A stretch of DNA of 64,000 nt from Shewanella psychromarinicola (GCF_003855155.1 NZ_CP034073.1:4340001-4404000), one strand, 5' to 3'; counted from the first letter of the stretch, positions 10,430 through 19,786 are shown. Made by a program: numbers and translations. Notes: a model not told the origin generated them from the letters alone.

Positions 10430-11251
10430 TTAAATACTCGGGTCGAACTTATCAATATCTTGTTTACGATTTGTGGCAGCTTCTCGAGAAACGTCATCGA
10501 ACGCATCAACGTTTAATTCTGGCAACTTTTTAGTACACACTTCACCACCCATAAGTTGAATGGCATTACACAGTTCTTCTACTTTAGAGTCCATTAAATG
10601 CATGTGGTCAAGCATTTGCCCTATGGCATTAGCCACTGGGTCGGGGTTATCGGGTGATACTGCGTACGCATCAAAGCCGTACTTTTTAGCTATTTCGGTG
10701 CGACGTTCAGTTTTTTCTGTTGACTGGTTGGTCGGTGAAGACACCACTCGCCCGGGTATGCCCACAACAGTATGATCACTGGCGACATCCTTAACAACGA
10801 CAGAATTTGAACCAACACGAGCACCATCATGCATAGTGATAGGTCCAAGGACTTTGGCCCCTGCACCAATAACCACATTATTGCCTAAGGTGGGATGACG
10901 TTTACCTGGCTGCCAGGTGGTCCCTCCCAAAGTAACGCTATGATAAAGCGTACAATCATCACCAATTTCAGCTGTTTCACCGATAACGACACCCATGCCA
11001 TGGTCAATAAAGAAACGGCGACCAATCGTCGCTCCTGGATGAATTTCAACACCCGTTAACCAACGGGAAAATGTCGATAAACACCTAGCGGTAAAGCGCC
11101 AGTTGGCGATCCACAGTTTATGACTAATACGGTGGATCCAAATAGCATGCATACCGGGATAATTAAATATTATCTCTAAGGTACTGTTTGCGGCAGGATC
11201 TCGATGATAAATCGATTCAATATCTTCTTTTAGCCTAGCGATGACGACCAT
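10430..11251 (-). CDS. cysE: Serine O-acetyltransferase
   Basis: CysE of 273 residues, which makes O-acetylserine from serine and acetyl-CoA, the committed step of cysteine synthesis. An N-terminal helical region (about 1-65) precedes a left-handed beta-helix of hexapeptide repeats, with the signatures [15 protein letters not shown] and GETAEIGDD. The C-terminal extension beyond residue 190 is longer than the bare catalytic core. It follows trmJ by 24 bp, probably as one transcript, and precedes the ISC operon whose IscS consumes cysteine. Its product is used by CysK, encoded at 60 kb. Confidence 0.95.
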   Translation of the reverse strand: MVVIARLKEDIESIYHRDPAANSTLEIIFNYPGMHAIWIHRISHKLWIANWRFTARCLSTFSRWLTGVEIHPGATIGRRFFIDHGMGVVIGETAEIGDDCTLYHSVTLGGTTWQPGKRHPTLGNNVVIGAGAKVLGPITMHDGARVGSNSVVVKDVASDHTVVGIPGRVVSSPTNQSTEKTERRTEIAKKYGFDAYAVSPDNPDPVANAIGQMLDHMHLMDSKVEELCNAIQLMGGEVCTKKLPELNVDAFDDVSREAATNRKQDIDKFDPSI

Positions 11252-11275
11252 GATGTGTTCCTTTACTGCTTAATC

Positions 11276-11992
11276 TTATTTATCCACTTTCTTATCAATA
11301 GAAGTCAAAATACCCCGTAGAATATTCATCTCTGGTGCTTCAATACGCGCACGAGTGTATAAACGACGTAGTTTAGTCATAACTTGTCCAGGATGATTTT
11401 TAATCACAAAACCAGTTTTAGACAACGTTGACTCTAAATGGACGAAGAAACGTTCCAGATCAGAGGTTAATGGATATTCATCCGTCACTGCTGGAGTTTC
11501 AGTTTGCGCTAGGTGCGCGACTCGGGTTTCATAACAAATAATTTGTACTGCTTGCGCTAAGTTTAACGAGCTATATTCTGGGTTTGCTGGAATAGCCACG
11601 TGATAAGTACATTTTTGTAACTCTTCATTACTTAAGCCATGATTTTCACGGCCAAATACAATGGCAACAGGGCCATTTAAGCTTTCTTGATTCAGTTTTA
11701 AACCGGCTTCACGAGGATCAAGCATCGGCCAATCAAGGGTACGACTGCGCGCGCTAGTGGCAATCACTAAGCTACAATCGGCTATTGCTTCTTCTAACGA
11801 ATCAACTCGAGTCAGGTTTTTAAGAATATCTGACGCACCTGCAGCCAGCGCTATCGATTGTCCATCAGGCTCAGCTCTCGGCTCTGCAAGATATAAATTT
11901 GATAAGCCCATGGTTTTCATTGCTCTAGCAGTAGAGCCAATATTACCAGGGTGCGAGGTACCAACTAAAACAACACGAATATTACTGAGCAT
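11276..11992 (-). CDS. trmJ: tRNA (cytidine/uridine-2'-O-)-methyltransferase TrmJ
   Basis: SPOUT-class methyltransferase of 238 residues that 2'-O-methylates position 32 of tRNA. The start chosen is the ATG giving [17 protein letters not shown], matching TrmJ N-termini; an upstream start would add 12 residues. SPOUT motifs are [13 protein letters not shown] (about residues 110-122) and [17 protein letters not shown], the trefoil-knot region that binds S-adenosylmethionine. It is divergent from suhB and next to the isc genes, as in E. coli. Confidence 0.94.
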   Translation of the reverse strand: MLSNIRVVLVGTSHPGNIGSTARAMKTMGLSNLYLAEPRAEPDGQSIALAAGASDILKNLTRVDSLEEAIADCSLVIATSARSRTLDWPMLDPREAGLKLNQESLNGPVAIVFGRENHGLSNEELQKCTYHVAIPANPEYSSLNLAQAVQIICYETRVAHLAQTETPAVTDEYPLTSDLERFFVHLESTLSKTGFVIKNHPGQVMTKLRRLYTRARIEAPEMNILRGILTSIDKKVDK

Positions 11993-12142
11993 GTAGCACT
12001 TTCTTTTAGCTAAAAATATTATCCACATATTAACACAATCGTTAAAAATTACGTTATATGAAAATCTGCATTTGATATAACTGTCAAATTAAGTATAATG
12101 CGGGCGCTATTTTACTCGTTCTTTAACATCCAGGGGATTGCA

Positions 12143-12946
12143 ATGCATCCGATGCTGACTATTGCCACGCGCGCCGCACGCGCCGCAGGCCAAACTATTA
12201 TGCGCGCCTATACTGAGCTTGATCGTGTTGAGGTAAGCAGTAAAGGTATTAATGATTTTGTGACTAGTGTGGACAAGGAAGCAGAAGCAACTATTACTTA
12301 TCAAATTCGTAAATCTTATCCAGACCACACCGTCATTGGTGAGGAAAACGGTGAAAACCGTGGTGAAAACAAAGACTATGTTTGGATAGTTGATCCTTTG
12401 GATGGCACTAACAACTTCGTTCGTGGTATTCCTCACTTTGCGGTATCTATCGCAGTTCAATATAAAGGCAAAATTGAAGTTGCCGTTATTTACGATCCTG
12501 TCCGTGAAGAATTATTTTCAGCGGTTCGCGGCAAAGGCGCTAAGCTCAATGATTTCCGTATGCGTGTAACCAATGTCAATGATTTAAGCAATACGATGAT
12601 CGGCACCGGTTTTCCATTTAAAGCACGCCAACACACAGAAAGCTATATGGCTATTCTGAGTGAAGTGTTCCCATTGTGTGCAGATATTCGTCGTGGCGGT
12701 TCAGCTGCGTTAGATTTAGCCTACGTTGCTGCAGGCCGTTTAGACGGTTTCTTTGAAATTGGCTTAAAGCCATGGGATATCGCTGCAGGCGACTTAATTT
12801 GTCGTGAAGCAGGCGGTACCGTTACCGACTTCATGGGTGCGCATAACTACATGATTTCAGGCAATATTGTTGCTGGTAGCCCGAAAGTGACGACTCAACT
12901 GGTTAAAACCATGCGTCCTTTACTAAATGAAGGCTTAAAACGTTAA
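12143..12946 (+). CDS. suhB: Inositol-1-monophosphatase / Nus factor SuhB
   Basis: A 267-residue inositol monophosphatase family protein. In E. coli SuhB also works as a component of the rRNA antitermination complex. The start is the ATG giving MHPMLTIATRAARAAG, the conserved N-terminus; an upstream in-frame start would add 15 residues. Metal-binding motifs are GEENGENRG (about residue 66), VDPLDGTNNF (about 83-92) and PWDIAAGDL (about 212). It is divergent from trmJ and ends at a clear terminator. Conserved synteny supports SuhB over other family members. Confidence 0.95.
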   Translation: MHPMLTIATRAARAAGQTIMRAYTELDRVEVSSKGINDFVTSVDKEAEATITYQIRKSYPDHTVIGEENGENRGENKDYVWIVDPLDGTNNFVRGIPHFAVSIAVQYKGKIEVAVIYDPVREELFSAVRGKGAKLNDFRMRVTNVNDLSNTMIGTGFPFKARQHTESYMAILSEVFPLCADIRRGGSAALDLAYVAAGRLDGFFEIGLKPWDIAAGDLICREAGGTVTDFMGAHNYMISGNIVAGSPKVTTQLVKTMRPLLNEGLKR

Positions 12947-12991
12947 TCGTTAGCCATATATTATTGTATAGATCCTTAGCAATAATCGATT

Positions 12992-13026
12992 TAAACCGCT
13001 AAAGCACAGCTATAGCGGTTTTTTTA
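12992..13026 (+). terminator. suhB terminator
   Basis: Stem AACCGCTA/TATAGCGGTT with a loop of about 9 nt, followed by a T-run (TTTTTTT). It lies about 45 bp after the suhB stop. The rest of the gap to 13262 shows no gene. Confidence 0.85.
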
Positions 13027-13262
13027 TGTCTGTCATATAGAGCCCCTGCAATACTTGTAACACTTCTTGTTTTATCCCAGTCAATCTTAAAATGAGTCAT
13101 ACCAATCATATGGTGTACTTGATCAGTTCAGTACGGCTAACGTTTTTTAAGACAGAACTTATTAAAAAGCCATGATATATCTTGCAAAATAGAGCAACAA
13201 TGCTGGGAAATCATCCCAAATTCGTCAATAATAGTATCTTGATTTTGTTAATGTAGAAGATT

Positions 13263-13667
13263 ATGCGACAACTGCGAAACTTAGGCCTAAAATCCTTAAA
13301 AAGTATCGAATATTTAGTGTTATTTATTATTGCACTGGCGACCGTATTTGCCATTGGTGAAGAAATTCTTCATATGTTTGACATTAGAACCGTGGAACTA
13401 GCTGACTTACTCCTACTATTCATATATCTTGAAGTATTAGCTATGGTGGTCAATTATATCGAATCAGGTAAATTACCTATCCGTATGCCGCTTTATATTG
13501 CGATTGTCGCCTTGGCTCGGTATTTAATTTTAGACATGAAGGGCATGGAAGATTGGCGTATTTTAGCGATTTCGCTTTCGACCATTTTACTGGCGAGCAC
13601 CGTTATCGTGATCCGCTGGGGCCAATTGAAAATGCCTTACCCTAAAAACCAAGACTACGATAATTAA
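13263..13667 (+). CDS. psiE: PsiE-family membrane protein
   Basis: A 134-residue inner-membrane protein of the phosphate-starvation-inducible PsiE family. Four hydrophobic segments are visible at about residues 15-37, 48-65, 75-92 and 100-120. Charged residues such as GEEILHMFDIR between the first two are typical of PsiE. Its biochemical role is not known. No Pho box was recognised upstream. It stands alone downstream of suhB. Confidence 0.85.
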   Translation: MRQLRNLGLKSLKSIEYLVLFIIALATVFAIGEEILHMFDIRTVELADLLLLFIYLEVLAMVVNYIESGKLPIRMPLYIAIVALARYLILDMKGMEDWRILAISLSTILLASTVIVIRWGQLKMPYPKNQDYDN

Positions 13668-13693
13668 TCATCTTAACGGTTCAGCCAAATAAA

Positions 13694-13714
13694 GCCGAGT
13701 ATCGATTACTCGGC
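13694..13714. repeat. Short perfect hairpin after psiE
   Basis: Arms GCCGAGTA (13694-13701) and TACTCGGC (13707-13714) around 5 nt. The plus strand has no T-run, so termination of psiE is possible but weak. Confidence 0.4.
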
Positions 13715-13907
13715 ATGTTGACCAAAGTTTGGTTTTGCTTAACAAAGTAACTATGCTAAAAGTTAACAGTAGAACGTTAAAAGCTGAAATTATAGAATAA
13801 AACCAGAAAATTGTTAGATTAATAGATATTAAGTATTGTTGGTAATGAACCGTCACAAAGCAACAGATATAGATGCTGACAGATTAACCATTTCAAGGAG
13901 ATACATA

Positions 13908-14210
13908 ATGGGGCAAGAGCCAACAGGGTTCGAAGAAAAACGCAGTTCTTTACGTTTAGATATGGAAGCTGAGCGGATCCGTCTAGATTGGATTAATGCA
14001 CAAGGCGAATCATGTATAGACCATGGTATCTGTATTGACCTCGCCCGCAAAGGAGTCTTATTTGACTTCAAAGCCAGTTTTAAAGTCGGTGATTTGATCG
14101 CATTAACGTTCAATGAAAATACCAATAAACAAAATACGATTAAAGGCCAAGTCTGTCGCTGTACCGAATGCTCGCCTTACAGTTACCATATTGCTTTACA
14201 GCTTATTTAA
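13908..14210 (+). CDS. PilZ-domain protein
   Basis: A 100-residue single-domain protein resembling PilZ, the cyclic-di-GMP receptor domain. The RxxxR motif is seen as RSSLR near the N-terminus. The second motif, usually (D/N)xSxxG, reads DLARKG, so its serine is replaced by alanine. The ATG at 13908 follows a good AAGGAG; an earlier frame start adds residues without support. It precedes a ParA-like/RHH pair by about 100 bp in the same direction. Binding of cyclic-di-GMP is likely but weakened by the altered motif. Confidence 0.75.
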   Translation: MGQEPTGFEEKRSSLRLDMEAERIRLDWINAQGESCIDHGICIDLARKGVLFDFKASFKVGDLIALTFNENTNKQNTIKGQVCRCTECSPYSYHIALQLI

Positions 14211-14311
14211 TTGATTATTTTATGCAGTACCCTATGGCGGCTCTGTACTCAAAATAAAATACCAATCAATATTTTCGGTGCAACAAGGCGCCTAGCATCA
14301 AGGATCACAAC

Positions 14312-14980
14312 ATGATATTGCTCGTCGGCGGAGAAAAAGGTGGCAGTGGAAAAAGCTGTTTAGCACAAAATATTGCCGTACACATTAGTCAAAAATACGA
14401 TGCCAATGTGCTAATGGTTGACTGCGACCCGCAACGAACCACATCAGACTGGATCCAAGCTCGCAATAATGACCCCAGCCTAAAAGCCATCAATTGTATT
14501 CAGCTTTATGGCAAAATCCGTAATGATCTGCTGAGTTTAAATGAACGGTTTGACTATGTCATTGTTGATTGTGGCGGCCAAGATAACCTTGCAATGCGAG
14601 CGGCCATGTCTGTAGCAACCTATGTTGTGATCCCGCTTCGTCCAAAGCGTCGCGATCTTAAAACCTTACCTCATATGGAAGACATGCTCAGTACCTGTAA
14701 GATGGTCAATCCCAAAATGATTGCAGCCATTGTGATAACGCAATGCCCTGCACTGCCATCTCAAGGTAAACGTATTTTAGAAGCGAAGGAAGTCGTGGAG
14801 TCTTTTGGTTTACGTGCACTCAACTCAGTGACGTTTAGTCGTAATATCTATGATGATAGTGAAGAAAGTGGCTCTTCTGTCCTAGAAATCGATCCTAGCG
14901 GTAAAGCTGCTGATGAAATTAGAGCCATTGCCGATGAACTGTTTGCCATTCCGCCAGAAAATAGCTATGAGTTTAACTGA
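14312..14980 (+). CDS. ParA-family ATPase
   Basis: A 222-residue deviant Walker A ATPase of the ParA/MinD superfamily. The P-loop is GGEKGGSGKSCLAQ at about residues 6-19, with the signature lysine. VDCDPQRTTSDW is the A'-motif region and YVIVDCGGQD is Walker B. There is no N-terminal DNA-binding domain, so it is the small type found with ribbon-helix-helix partners on plasmids and some chromosomes. It overlaps the next gene by 14 bp, implying coupled translation. Its cargo is unknown. This is not the main chromosomal ParA, which is longer and paired with ParB near oriC. Confidence 0.88.
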   Translation: MILLVGGEKGGSGKSCLAQNIAVHISQKYDANVLMVDCDPQRTTSDWIQARNNDPSLKAINCIQLYGKIRNDLLSLNERFDYVIVDCGGQDNLAMRAAMSVATYVVIPLRPKRRDLKTLPHMEDMLSTCKMVNPKMIAAIVITQCPALPSQGKRILEAKEVVESFGLRALNSVTFSRNIYDDSEESGSSVLEIDPSGKAADEIRAIADELFAIPPENSYEFN

Positions 14981-15317
14981 TCTTAAGCGCAAGAAAACTA
15001 AAGATACCCGAGTCAAGGTATCTGTTGACGACTTTATTGAAGATGCTAATAATTATGCGTTGGGTTTAGGGGCGTCTCATGACCAGCCCGTTATCACCTC
15101 AACGACTCAAGACTTTCTAAAAGGGCTCGATAAAAAAAGTACTAAAATTTATCGTCATGCCACTTTTACATTAACCGAAAAAAGTATTTCACAATTAGAT
15201 GAGATAGCCAAAAGCAACAAAGTGGCTAAATCAAAAATACTCAGAATACTCATTGATGATTTTTATCAGCAAAGTAACACCAAGCAATCTGATTTATTAA
15301 GAAAAACATCACGCTAA
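14967..15317 (+). CDS. Ribbon-helix-helix partner of ParA
   Basis: A 116-residue basic protein. The start ATG at 14967 gives MSLTDLKRKKTKD and lies inside the end of the ParA gene. The C-terminal half (from about residue 60) reads YRHATFTLTEKSISQLDEI followed by KVAKSKILRILI, the beta-strand plus two helices of a ribbon-helix-helix DNA-binding fold. The N-terminal half is lysine-rich and probably flexible, as in ParG/ParB-like centromere-binding proteins. It may bind a parS-like site or autoregulate; no obvious iterons were found nearby. Function is inferred from fold and context. Confidence 0.75.
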   Translation: MSLTDLKRKKTKDTRVKVSVDDFIEDANNYALGLGASHDQPVITSTTQDFLKGLDKKSTKIYRHATFTLTEKSISQLDEIAKSNKVAKSKILRILIDDFYQQSNTKQSDLLRKTSR

Positions 15318-15672
15318 CGATAGGACTTTTCGATGAGTATTATCAACAGATATGTTGGCAAGCACGATGTCCAATGATGTGATCAAATACCCATAACATT
15401 GACCTTTAATGGTTTCAACGTGTGGGCGCAGATATACTTGATTAGCACAGACAATTCATCATTGAAGACGAGTCATTATTAGAGATCGGACCCGATAATA
15501 AGCTGCGCACAGAGATACGTTATCTCTAATCTCTATTCGGTCATAGCCTTGAGTTGATAATCAATTACTGCTGATGCCTTTTAATATCATGCTAAAATTA
15601 AAGTAGTATTATTTATATTGCACTCATATTTGTGGCAACGAGACGCCACTAGCGACCCCCAGCTAACCAGTA
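15318..15672. other. Intergenic region before btsS, no gene seen
   Basis: About 355 bp without a credible gene. A perfect 7-bp inverted repeat (AGAGATA/TATCTCT, 15511-15527) with a 3-nt centre is present, without a T-run. The region presumably holds the btsS promoter. Confidence 0.5.
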
Positions 15673-17430
15673 ATGGCTCTCTTATCAGAGCAAAAAAATA
15701 ATATATTTAGCCACCAAAATCTGACTGCCTTTAATGAATCCATAAGAGAAAATATGCCGTTAATATTACTGCTAACACAACAGATGTGTGTTTATTTAGT
15801 TCTCGTTTACTTAGTCAGTAAAACGCCGTTATTTAAATTTTTTGCAGAAACATCAAAACGCTTACCTCATAAAATCTTTATCTACCTTGTGTTCTCCAGC
15901 TTTTGCATTATGGCAACTTACTTTGGTGAGCAAACATCAGGAGCCATTGCCAATACTCGGGCGATGGGGGCTGTATTAGGCGGATTGCTAGGTGGTCCAG
16001 TCACTGGTTTGTTGGTTGGGCTAACGGGTGGATTACACCGTTATTCTATGGGGGGATTTACCGATATTGCCTGCGCGATATCGACCACCTTAGAAGGCTT
16101 ATCTGCTGGGATGATCAGCTATTATTTAAAAAAAGCCGGTAAACCTGAATTGGCTTATCAGCCTATTATCGTATTTGGGGTGACGTTTATGGCTGAAATA
16201 ATGCAGATGTCAATTATTTTACTGGTCGCAAAACCCTTTGACCAAGCTTGGGAATTGGTCAAGCTAATCGCTCCACCTATGCTACTGATTAACTCCCTAG
16301 GCGCGGCGATGTTTATGAGTATTGTTCGCGACCAAAAAGCCATGTTTGATAAACTCTCATCCAGTTTTTCGACCAACGCGCTCAAAATAGCTGAACGCAG
16401 TGTCGGATTATTGTCCAAGGGCTTTGATTTGGAGTCGAGTAAAAAGGTTGCCCAAATCGTCATAGAAGAAACCCAAGTCGGGGCTGTCGCCATTACAGAC
16501 AGACATAAATTACTCGCCTTTATTGGTATTGGGGCTGATCATCATATTCCTAATACGCCAATTTCATCCCAAATCACCCTTGATGCCATTGCACACAATC
16601 GGGTGATGTTTGCCGATGGTGTCGACACTAGCTATGCTTGCTCCATAGCCGCTAATTGCAGTTTAGGTTCAAGTCTAGTCATACCACTGCTCAGTAACGA
16701 TGAGGTCATTGGCACCATTAAGTTATACGAACCTAAAAATAAGCTCTTTTTAAACATTAATCGCACCTTAGGCGAAGGGATTGCAAGGTTACTGTCAAAC
16801 CAAATTCTCTACGGGCGATTTGAACAACAGAAAAGTTTATTGATGCAAGCAGAAATTAAATTGTTACAAGCGCAAGTTAATCCGCACTTTTTATTTAATG
16901 CGCTCAATACTATCAGCGCCATTATTAAACGTGACCCACAAATGTCGAAGCAATTATTACAGCAATTATCCCAGTTTTTGCGCATCAACTTAACTCGCAC
17001 CACCGGGCTGGTGACCATGGCTGATGAACTTGAGCATATTGATGCTTACCTCTCCATAGAGCGGGCTCGTTTTATTGATAAACTGCAGGTTACCATTGAT
17101 ATTCCGGCAATTTACCATCATCTAAAAATGCCCGCGTTTACCTTACAACCTTTGATTGAGAATGCGGTTAAACATGGAACATCGCGCTTACTTGATGCGG
17201 GCATTATTAATGTAAAAGCCACACCCGATGGCGAAGACTTATTACTCAGCGTGACCGACAATGCAGGTTTATACCAACCATCCACTAACACTGAGGGTTT
17301 AGGGATGAATTTAGTCCACAAACGGATCCAAAATTTATTTGGTGACCAATACGGGATTGAGGTCGAGTGTAAAACCGATCTATTCACTTGCATCAGTGTG
17401 CGTTTACCTCTGGAGGAGATAGACCAATGA
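15673..17430 (+). CDS. btsS: BtsS-like sensor histidine kinase (LytS family)
   Basis: Membrane sensor kinase of 585 residues, closely resembling E. coli BtsS (YehU), the high-affinity pyruvate sensor. A 5TM-LYT membrane domain (about 30-225) contains NTRAMGAVLGGLLGGP and GGLHRYSMGG. Residues Arg96, Arg123, Cys134 and Ser137 keep the exact spacing I recall for the pyruvate pocket (27, 11 and 3 apart). A GAF-like domain (about 235-385) and a HisKA_7/HATPase pair follow, with the phospho-histidine in VNPHFLFNALN. The N-terminus is uncertain: an ATG at 15754 starts closer to BtsS and has AAGAG upstream. It overlaps btsR by 4 bp. Confidence 0.92.
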   Translation: MALLSEQKNNIFSHQNLTAFNESIRENMPLILLLTQQMCVYLVLVYLVSKTPLFKFFAETSKRLPHKIFIYLVFSSFCIMATYFGEQTSGAIANTRAMGAVLGGLLGGPVTGLLVGLTGGLHRYSMGGFTDIACAISTTLEGLSAGMISYYLKKAGKPELAYQPIIVFGVTFMAEIMQMSIILLVAKPFDQAWELVKLIAPPMLLINSLGAAMFMSIVRDQKAMFDKLSSSFSTNALKIAERSVGLLSKGFDLESSKKVAQIVIEETQVGAVAITDRHKLLAFIGIGADHHIPNTPISSQITLDAIAHNRVMFADGVDTSYACSIAANCSLGSSLVIPLLSNDEVIGTIKLYEPKNKLFLNINRTLGEGIARLLSNQILYGRFEQQKSLLMQAEIKLLQAQVNPHFLFNALNTISAIIKRDPQMSKQLLQQLSQFLRINLTRTTGLVTMADELEHIDAYLSIERARFIDKLQVTIDIPAIYHHLKMPAFTLQPLIENAVKHGTSRLLDAGIINVKATPDGEDLLLSVTDNAGLYQPSTNTEGLGMNLVHKRIQNLFGDQYGIEVECKTDLFTCISVRLPLEEIDQ

Positions 17431-18137
17431 TCTCCTGTTTAATCATTGATGATGAACCTTTTGCTCGTCAAGAAATCGCCGATTTATTGGCACTACAAGC
17501 AGATATTCAGGTGTTGGGGCAATGCAGCAATGCGATTGAAGCACTGCAACAAATCAACCAATTAAAACCCGCATTAATTTTTGTCGACATTCAAATGCCG
17601 CGTATTAACGGCATGGAACTGATTGCCATGCTTAGCCCAGAAAATATGCCTAGAGTCGTCTTTGTCACTGCTTATGATGAATATGCCGTTAAAGCATTTG
17701 ACAACAATGCCTTTGATTATTTACTCAAACCCATTGATGAAAAACGCTTTAACCAAACACTCAATCGAGTCAGAGCCGATCTGTCACCACAAATGATGCA
17801 CCCTATGATCCCAACTCAGTTAGCCCATTTACCCTGTTACAGCGGTAATAAACTCAAAGTAGTCGCAACGGCTGATGTTGAATATATTTTTAGTGATGTC
17901 GGTGGGATCCATGTGTGCTCAAATAAAAATTATTGTCACACCCAATTAACCTTGAAAGTGTTGCAAGAAAAAACCCCGTTAATCCGCTGCCATAAACAAT
18001 ATTTATTATCTCCCAACGCTATTTCTGAAATAGAACTCATTGATTCAGGTGCAGAAGTCACTACCCGTAGTGGTGCAAAAGTGCCCGTTTCACGCCGTTA
18101 TTTAAAAGAGCTTAAATTATTACTGGGCTACCAATAA
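17427..18137 (+). CDS. btsR: BtsR-like LytTR response regulator
   Basis: A 236-residue response regulator. The receiver domain (1-115) has acidic residues in LIIDDEP, phospho-acceptor Asp54 in FVDIQMPR and the lysine in DYLLKPID. A LytTR DNA-binding domain (about 130-236) ends with VPVSRRYLKELK. The start ATG overlaps the btsS stop (ATGA) and has a strong GGAGGAG site. The close match to E. coli BtsR suggests that it activates the downstream CstA-family gene, whose promoter carries matching direct repeats. Confidence 0.94.
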   Translation: MISCLIIDDEPFARQEIADLLALQADIQVLGQCSNAIEALQQINQLKPALIFVDIQMPRINGMELIAMLSPENMPRVVFVTAYDEYAVKAFDNNAFDYLLKPIDEKRFNQTLNRVRADLSPQMMHPMIPTQLAHLPCYSGNKLKVVATADVEYIFSDVGGIHVCSNKNYCHTQLTLKVLQEKTPLIRCHKQYLLSPNAISEIELIDSGAEVTTRSGAKVPVSRRYLKELKLLLGYQ

Positions 18138-18149
18138 CCAACTCATCTC

Positions 18150-18198
18150 GCCGCTTAGTCTGCCTATTTACCGCTTAGGCACCCGATCCGACCACTTA
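18150..18198 (+). promoter_or_regulatory. Candidate BtsR operator upstream of the CstA-family gene
   Basis: ACCGCTTA (18170-18177) and ACCACTTA (18191-18198) are direct repeats separated by exactly 13 bp. Both fit the BtsR/YehT motif ACC(G/A)CT(C/T)A as I recall it. A third near copy, GCCGCTTA, lies at 18150-18157. They sit 70-120 bp upstream of the start codon, with a TTGATA -35-like element at 18217. Confidence 0.75.
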
Positions 18199-18268
18199 AT
18201 TAACTGTCACCCTTTTTTGATAAAAACTGCTTTACAGTGATATCACTTAAAAATGGGGAGATAACAAA

Positions 18269-19741
18269 ATGACGTGGTTTTTACTCTGTGTGGGCCTGCT
18301 AATCGGCGGCTACTTTATTTATGGGGCCTTTGTCGAAAAAGTATTCGGCATCAATACCCAGCGACAAACACCTGCTTTCACCCAAACAGACGGCGTCGAC
18401 TTCGTGCCAATGTCCAAAGGTAAAGTGTATTTAATTCAACTGCTAAATATTGCCGGTGTGGGGCCAATTTTTGGTCCTATTTTAGGCGCATTATATGGCC
18501 CAGCCGCTATGTTGTGGATTGTATTTGGTTGTATTTTTGCCGGTGCGGTTCACGATTACTTCTCGGGAATGCTATCGGTACGCAATAACGGTCAGTCAGT
18601 ACCCAGCTTAGCAGGTAAATACCTAGGTAAAAACGCCAAGCACTTTATGAACTTGTTTGCCATTATCTTATTATTGTTAGTCGGCGTGGTATTCATCTCT
18701 GCACCTGCTGGCTTACTGAGCAAACTGACTGGTTTAGATGTTACCCTCTTTGTTGGTATTATTTTTGTCTATTATTTAATTGCCACCATCGTTCCTATCG
18801 ACAAGATCATTGGTCGCTTATACCCATTCTTTGGCGCATTACTGGTATTTATGTCAGTGGGACTTATCATAGCGTTAGCCATGTCAAGCGAACACACCAT
18901 GTTAGCGGGTTTTGAAATGGGTGACTTCGTTACTAATTTAAACCCTAACGACATGCCATTATGGCCTGCCTTGTTCATCACCATTGCTTGTGGTGCCGTA
19001 TCTGGTTTCCATGCTACACAATCACCATTAATGGCACGTTGTGTTGAAAATGAGTCAAATGGCCGCTTTGTGTTTTTTGGTGCCATGATTGGCGAAGGTA
19101 TTATTGCGCTAATTTGGTGTGCCATTGCATTATCATTCTTTGGTGGTGTAGAAGGATTAAATGCCGGTATGGCAGGCAACCCAGCTAACGTAGTGTACGA
19201 AGCCTCTAACGGATTATTGGGCACATTTGGTGGCTTCTTAGCTATCTTGGGTGTCATTGTATTACCTATCACCTCTGGCGATACTGCATTTCGTTCAGCT
19301 CGCTTAATCTTGGCTGAATTCTTTAACATTAAACAAATCGAGTTACCTAAGCGCCTTATGCTTGCAGTGCCCCTTTTTGTTGTAGGTGCGGTGCTAACTC
19401 AAGTCGATTTCGGGGTGATTTGGCGCTACTTTGGTGTCGCAAACCAAACTACCGCAGTGATGATGTTATGGACTGCAGCAGCTTATTTACTGCGCCATAA
19501 TAAATTTCATTGGATTTGTACTGTACCGGCGATGTTTATGACTTGTGTGGTGATTAGTTTCATACTCAACTCATCAACATTAGGCGCAGGTTTACCGATG
19601 ACAGTGTCAACGATTGCAGGTTTAGTCTCCACAGCAATAATCACTGCGATGGTGATCATAAAAACCAAAGGCAAAGGCGATGTTGATACGGACAATGATA
19701 TTGACGATGATGATAAAGTTGAACTAGCCAACGAGCTATAA
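18269..19741 (+). CDS. CstA-family transporter, probable pyruvate/peptide permease
   Basis: Polytopic membrane protein of 490 residues in the carbon-starvation CstA family, which includes the pyruvate transporter BtsT of E. coli. About a dozen hydrophobic segments are visible. Family motifs include GPILGALYGP (near residue 70), GAVHDYFSGM, CGAVSGFHATQSP and ITSGDTAFRSARLI. It is much shorter than E. coli CstA or BtsT (about 700 residues), but the short form is common in other bacteria. A GGGGAG site precedes the ATG. It lies directly after a BtsSR-like pair with candidate operator repeats, so control by external pyruvate is likely. The tail is acidic (DVDTDNDIDDDDK). Confidence 0.9.
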   Translation: MTWFLLCVGLLIGGYFIYGAFVEKVFGINTQRQTPAFTQTDGVDFVPMSKGKVYLIQLLNIAGVGPIFGPILGALYGPAAMLWIVFGCIFAGAVHDYFSGMLSVRNNGQSVPSLAGKYLGKNAKHFMNLFAIILLLLVGVVFISAPAGLLSKLTGLDVTLFVGIIFVYYLIATIVPIDKIIGRLYPFFGALLVFMSVGLIIALAMSSEHTMLAGFEMGDFVTNLNPNDMPLWPALFITIACGAVSGFHATQSPLMARCVENESNGRFVFFGAMIGEGIIALIWCAIALSFFGGVEGLNAGMAGNPANVVYEASNGLLGTFGGFLAILGVIVLPITSGDTAFRSARLILAEFFNIKQIELPKRLMLAVPLFVVGAVLTQVDFGVIWRYFGVANQTTAVMMLWTAAAYLLRHNKFHWICTVPAMFMTCVVISFILNSSTLGAGLPMTVSTIAGLVSTAIITAMVIIKTKGKGDVDTDNDIDDDDKVELANEL

Positions 19742-19760
19742 CATTCAGTATGGTTAAATA

Positions 19761-19786
19761 AATGGCAGCCTTGGCTGCCATTTTTA
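19761..19786 (+). terminator. Terminator after the CstA-family gene
   Basis: AATGGCAG/CTGCCATT stem followed by TTTTT, about 20 bp past the stop codon. Confidence 0.8.

Noticed and set aside
18772-19329. 185-codon minus-strand frame within the CstA gene
   Set aside because: Antisense to membrane-segment codons; no homologue features.
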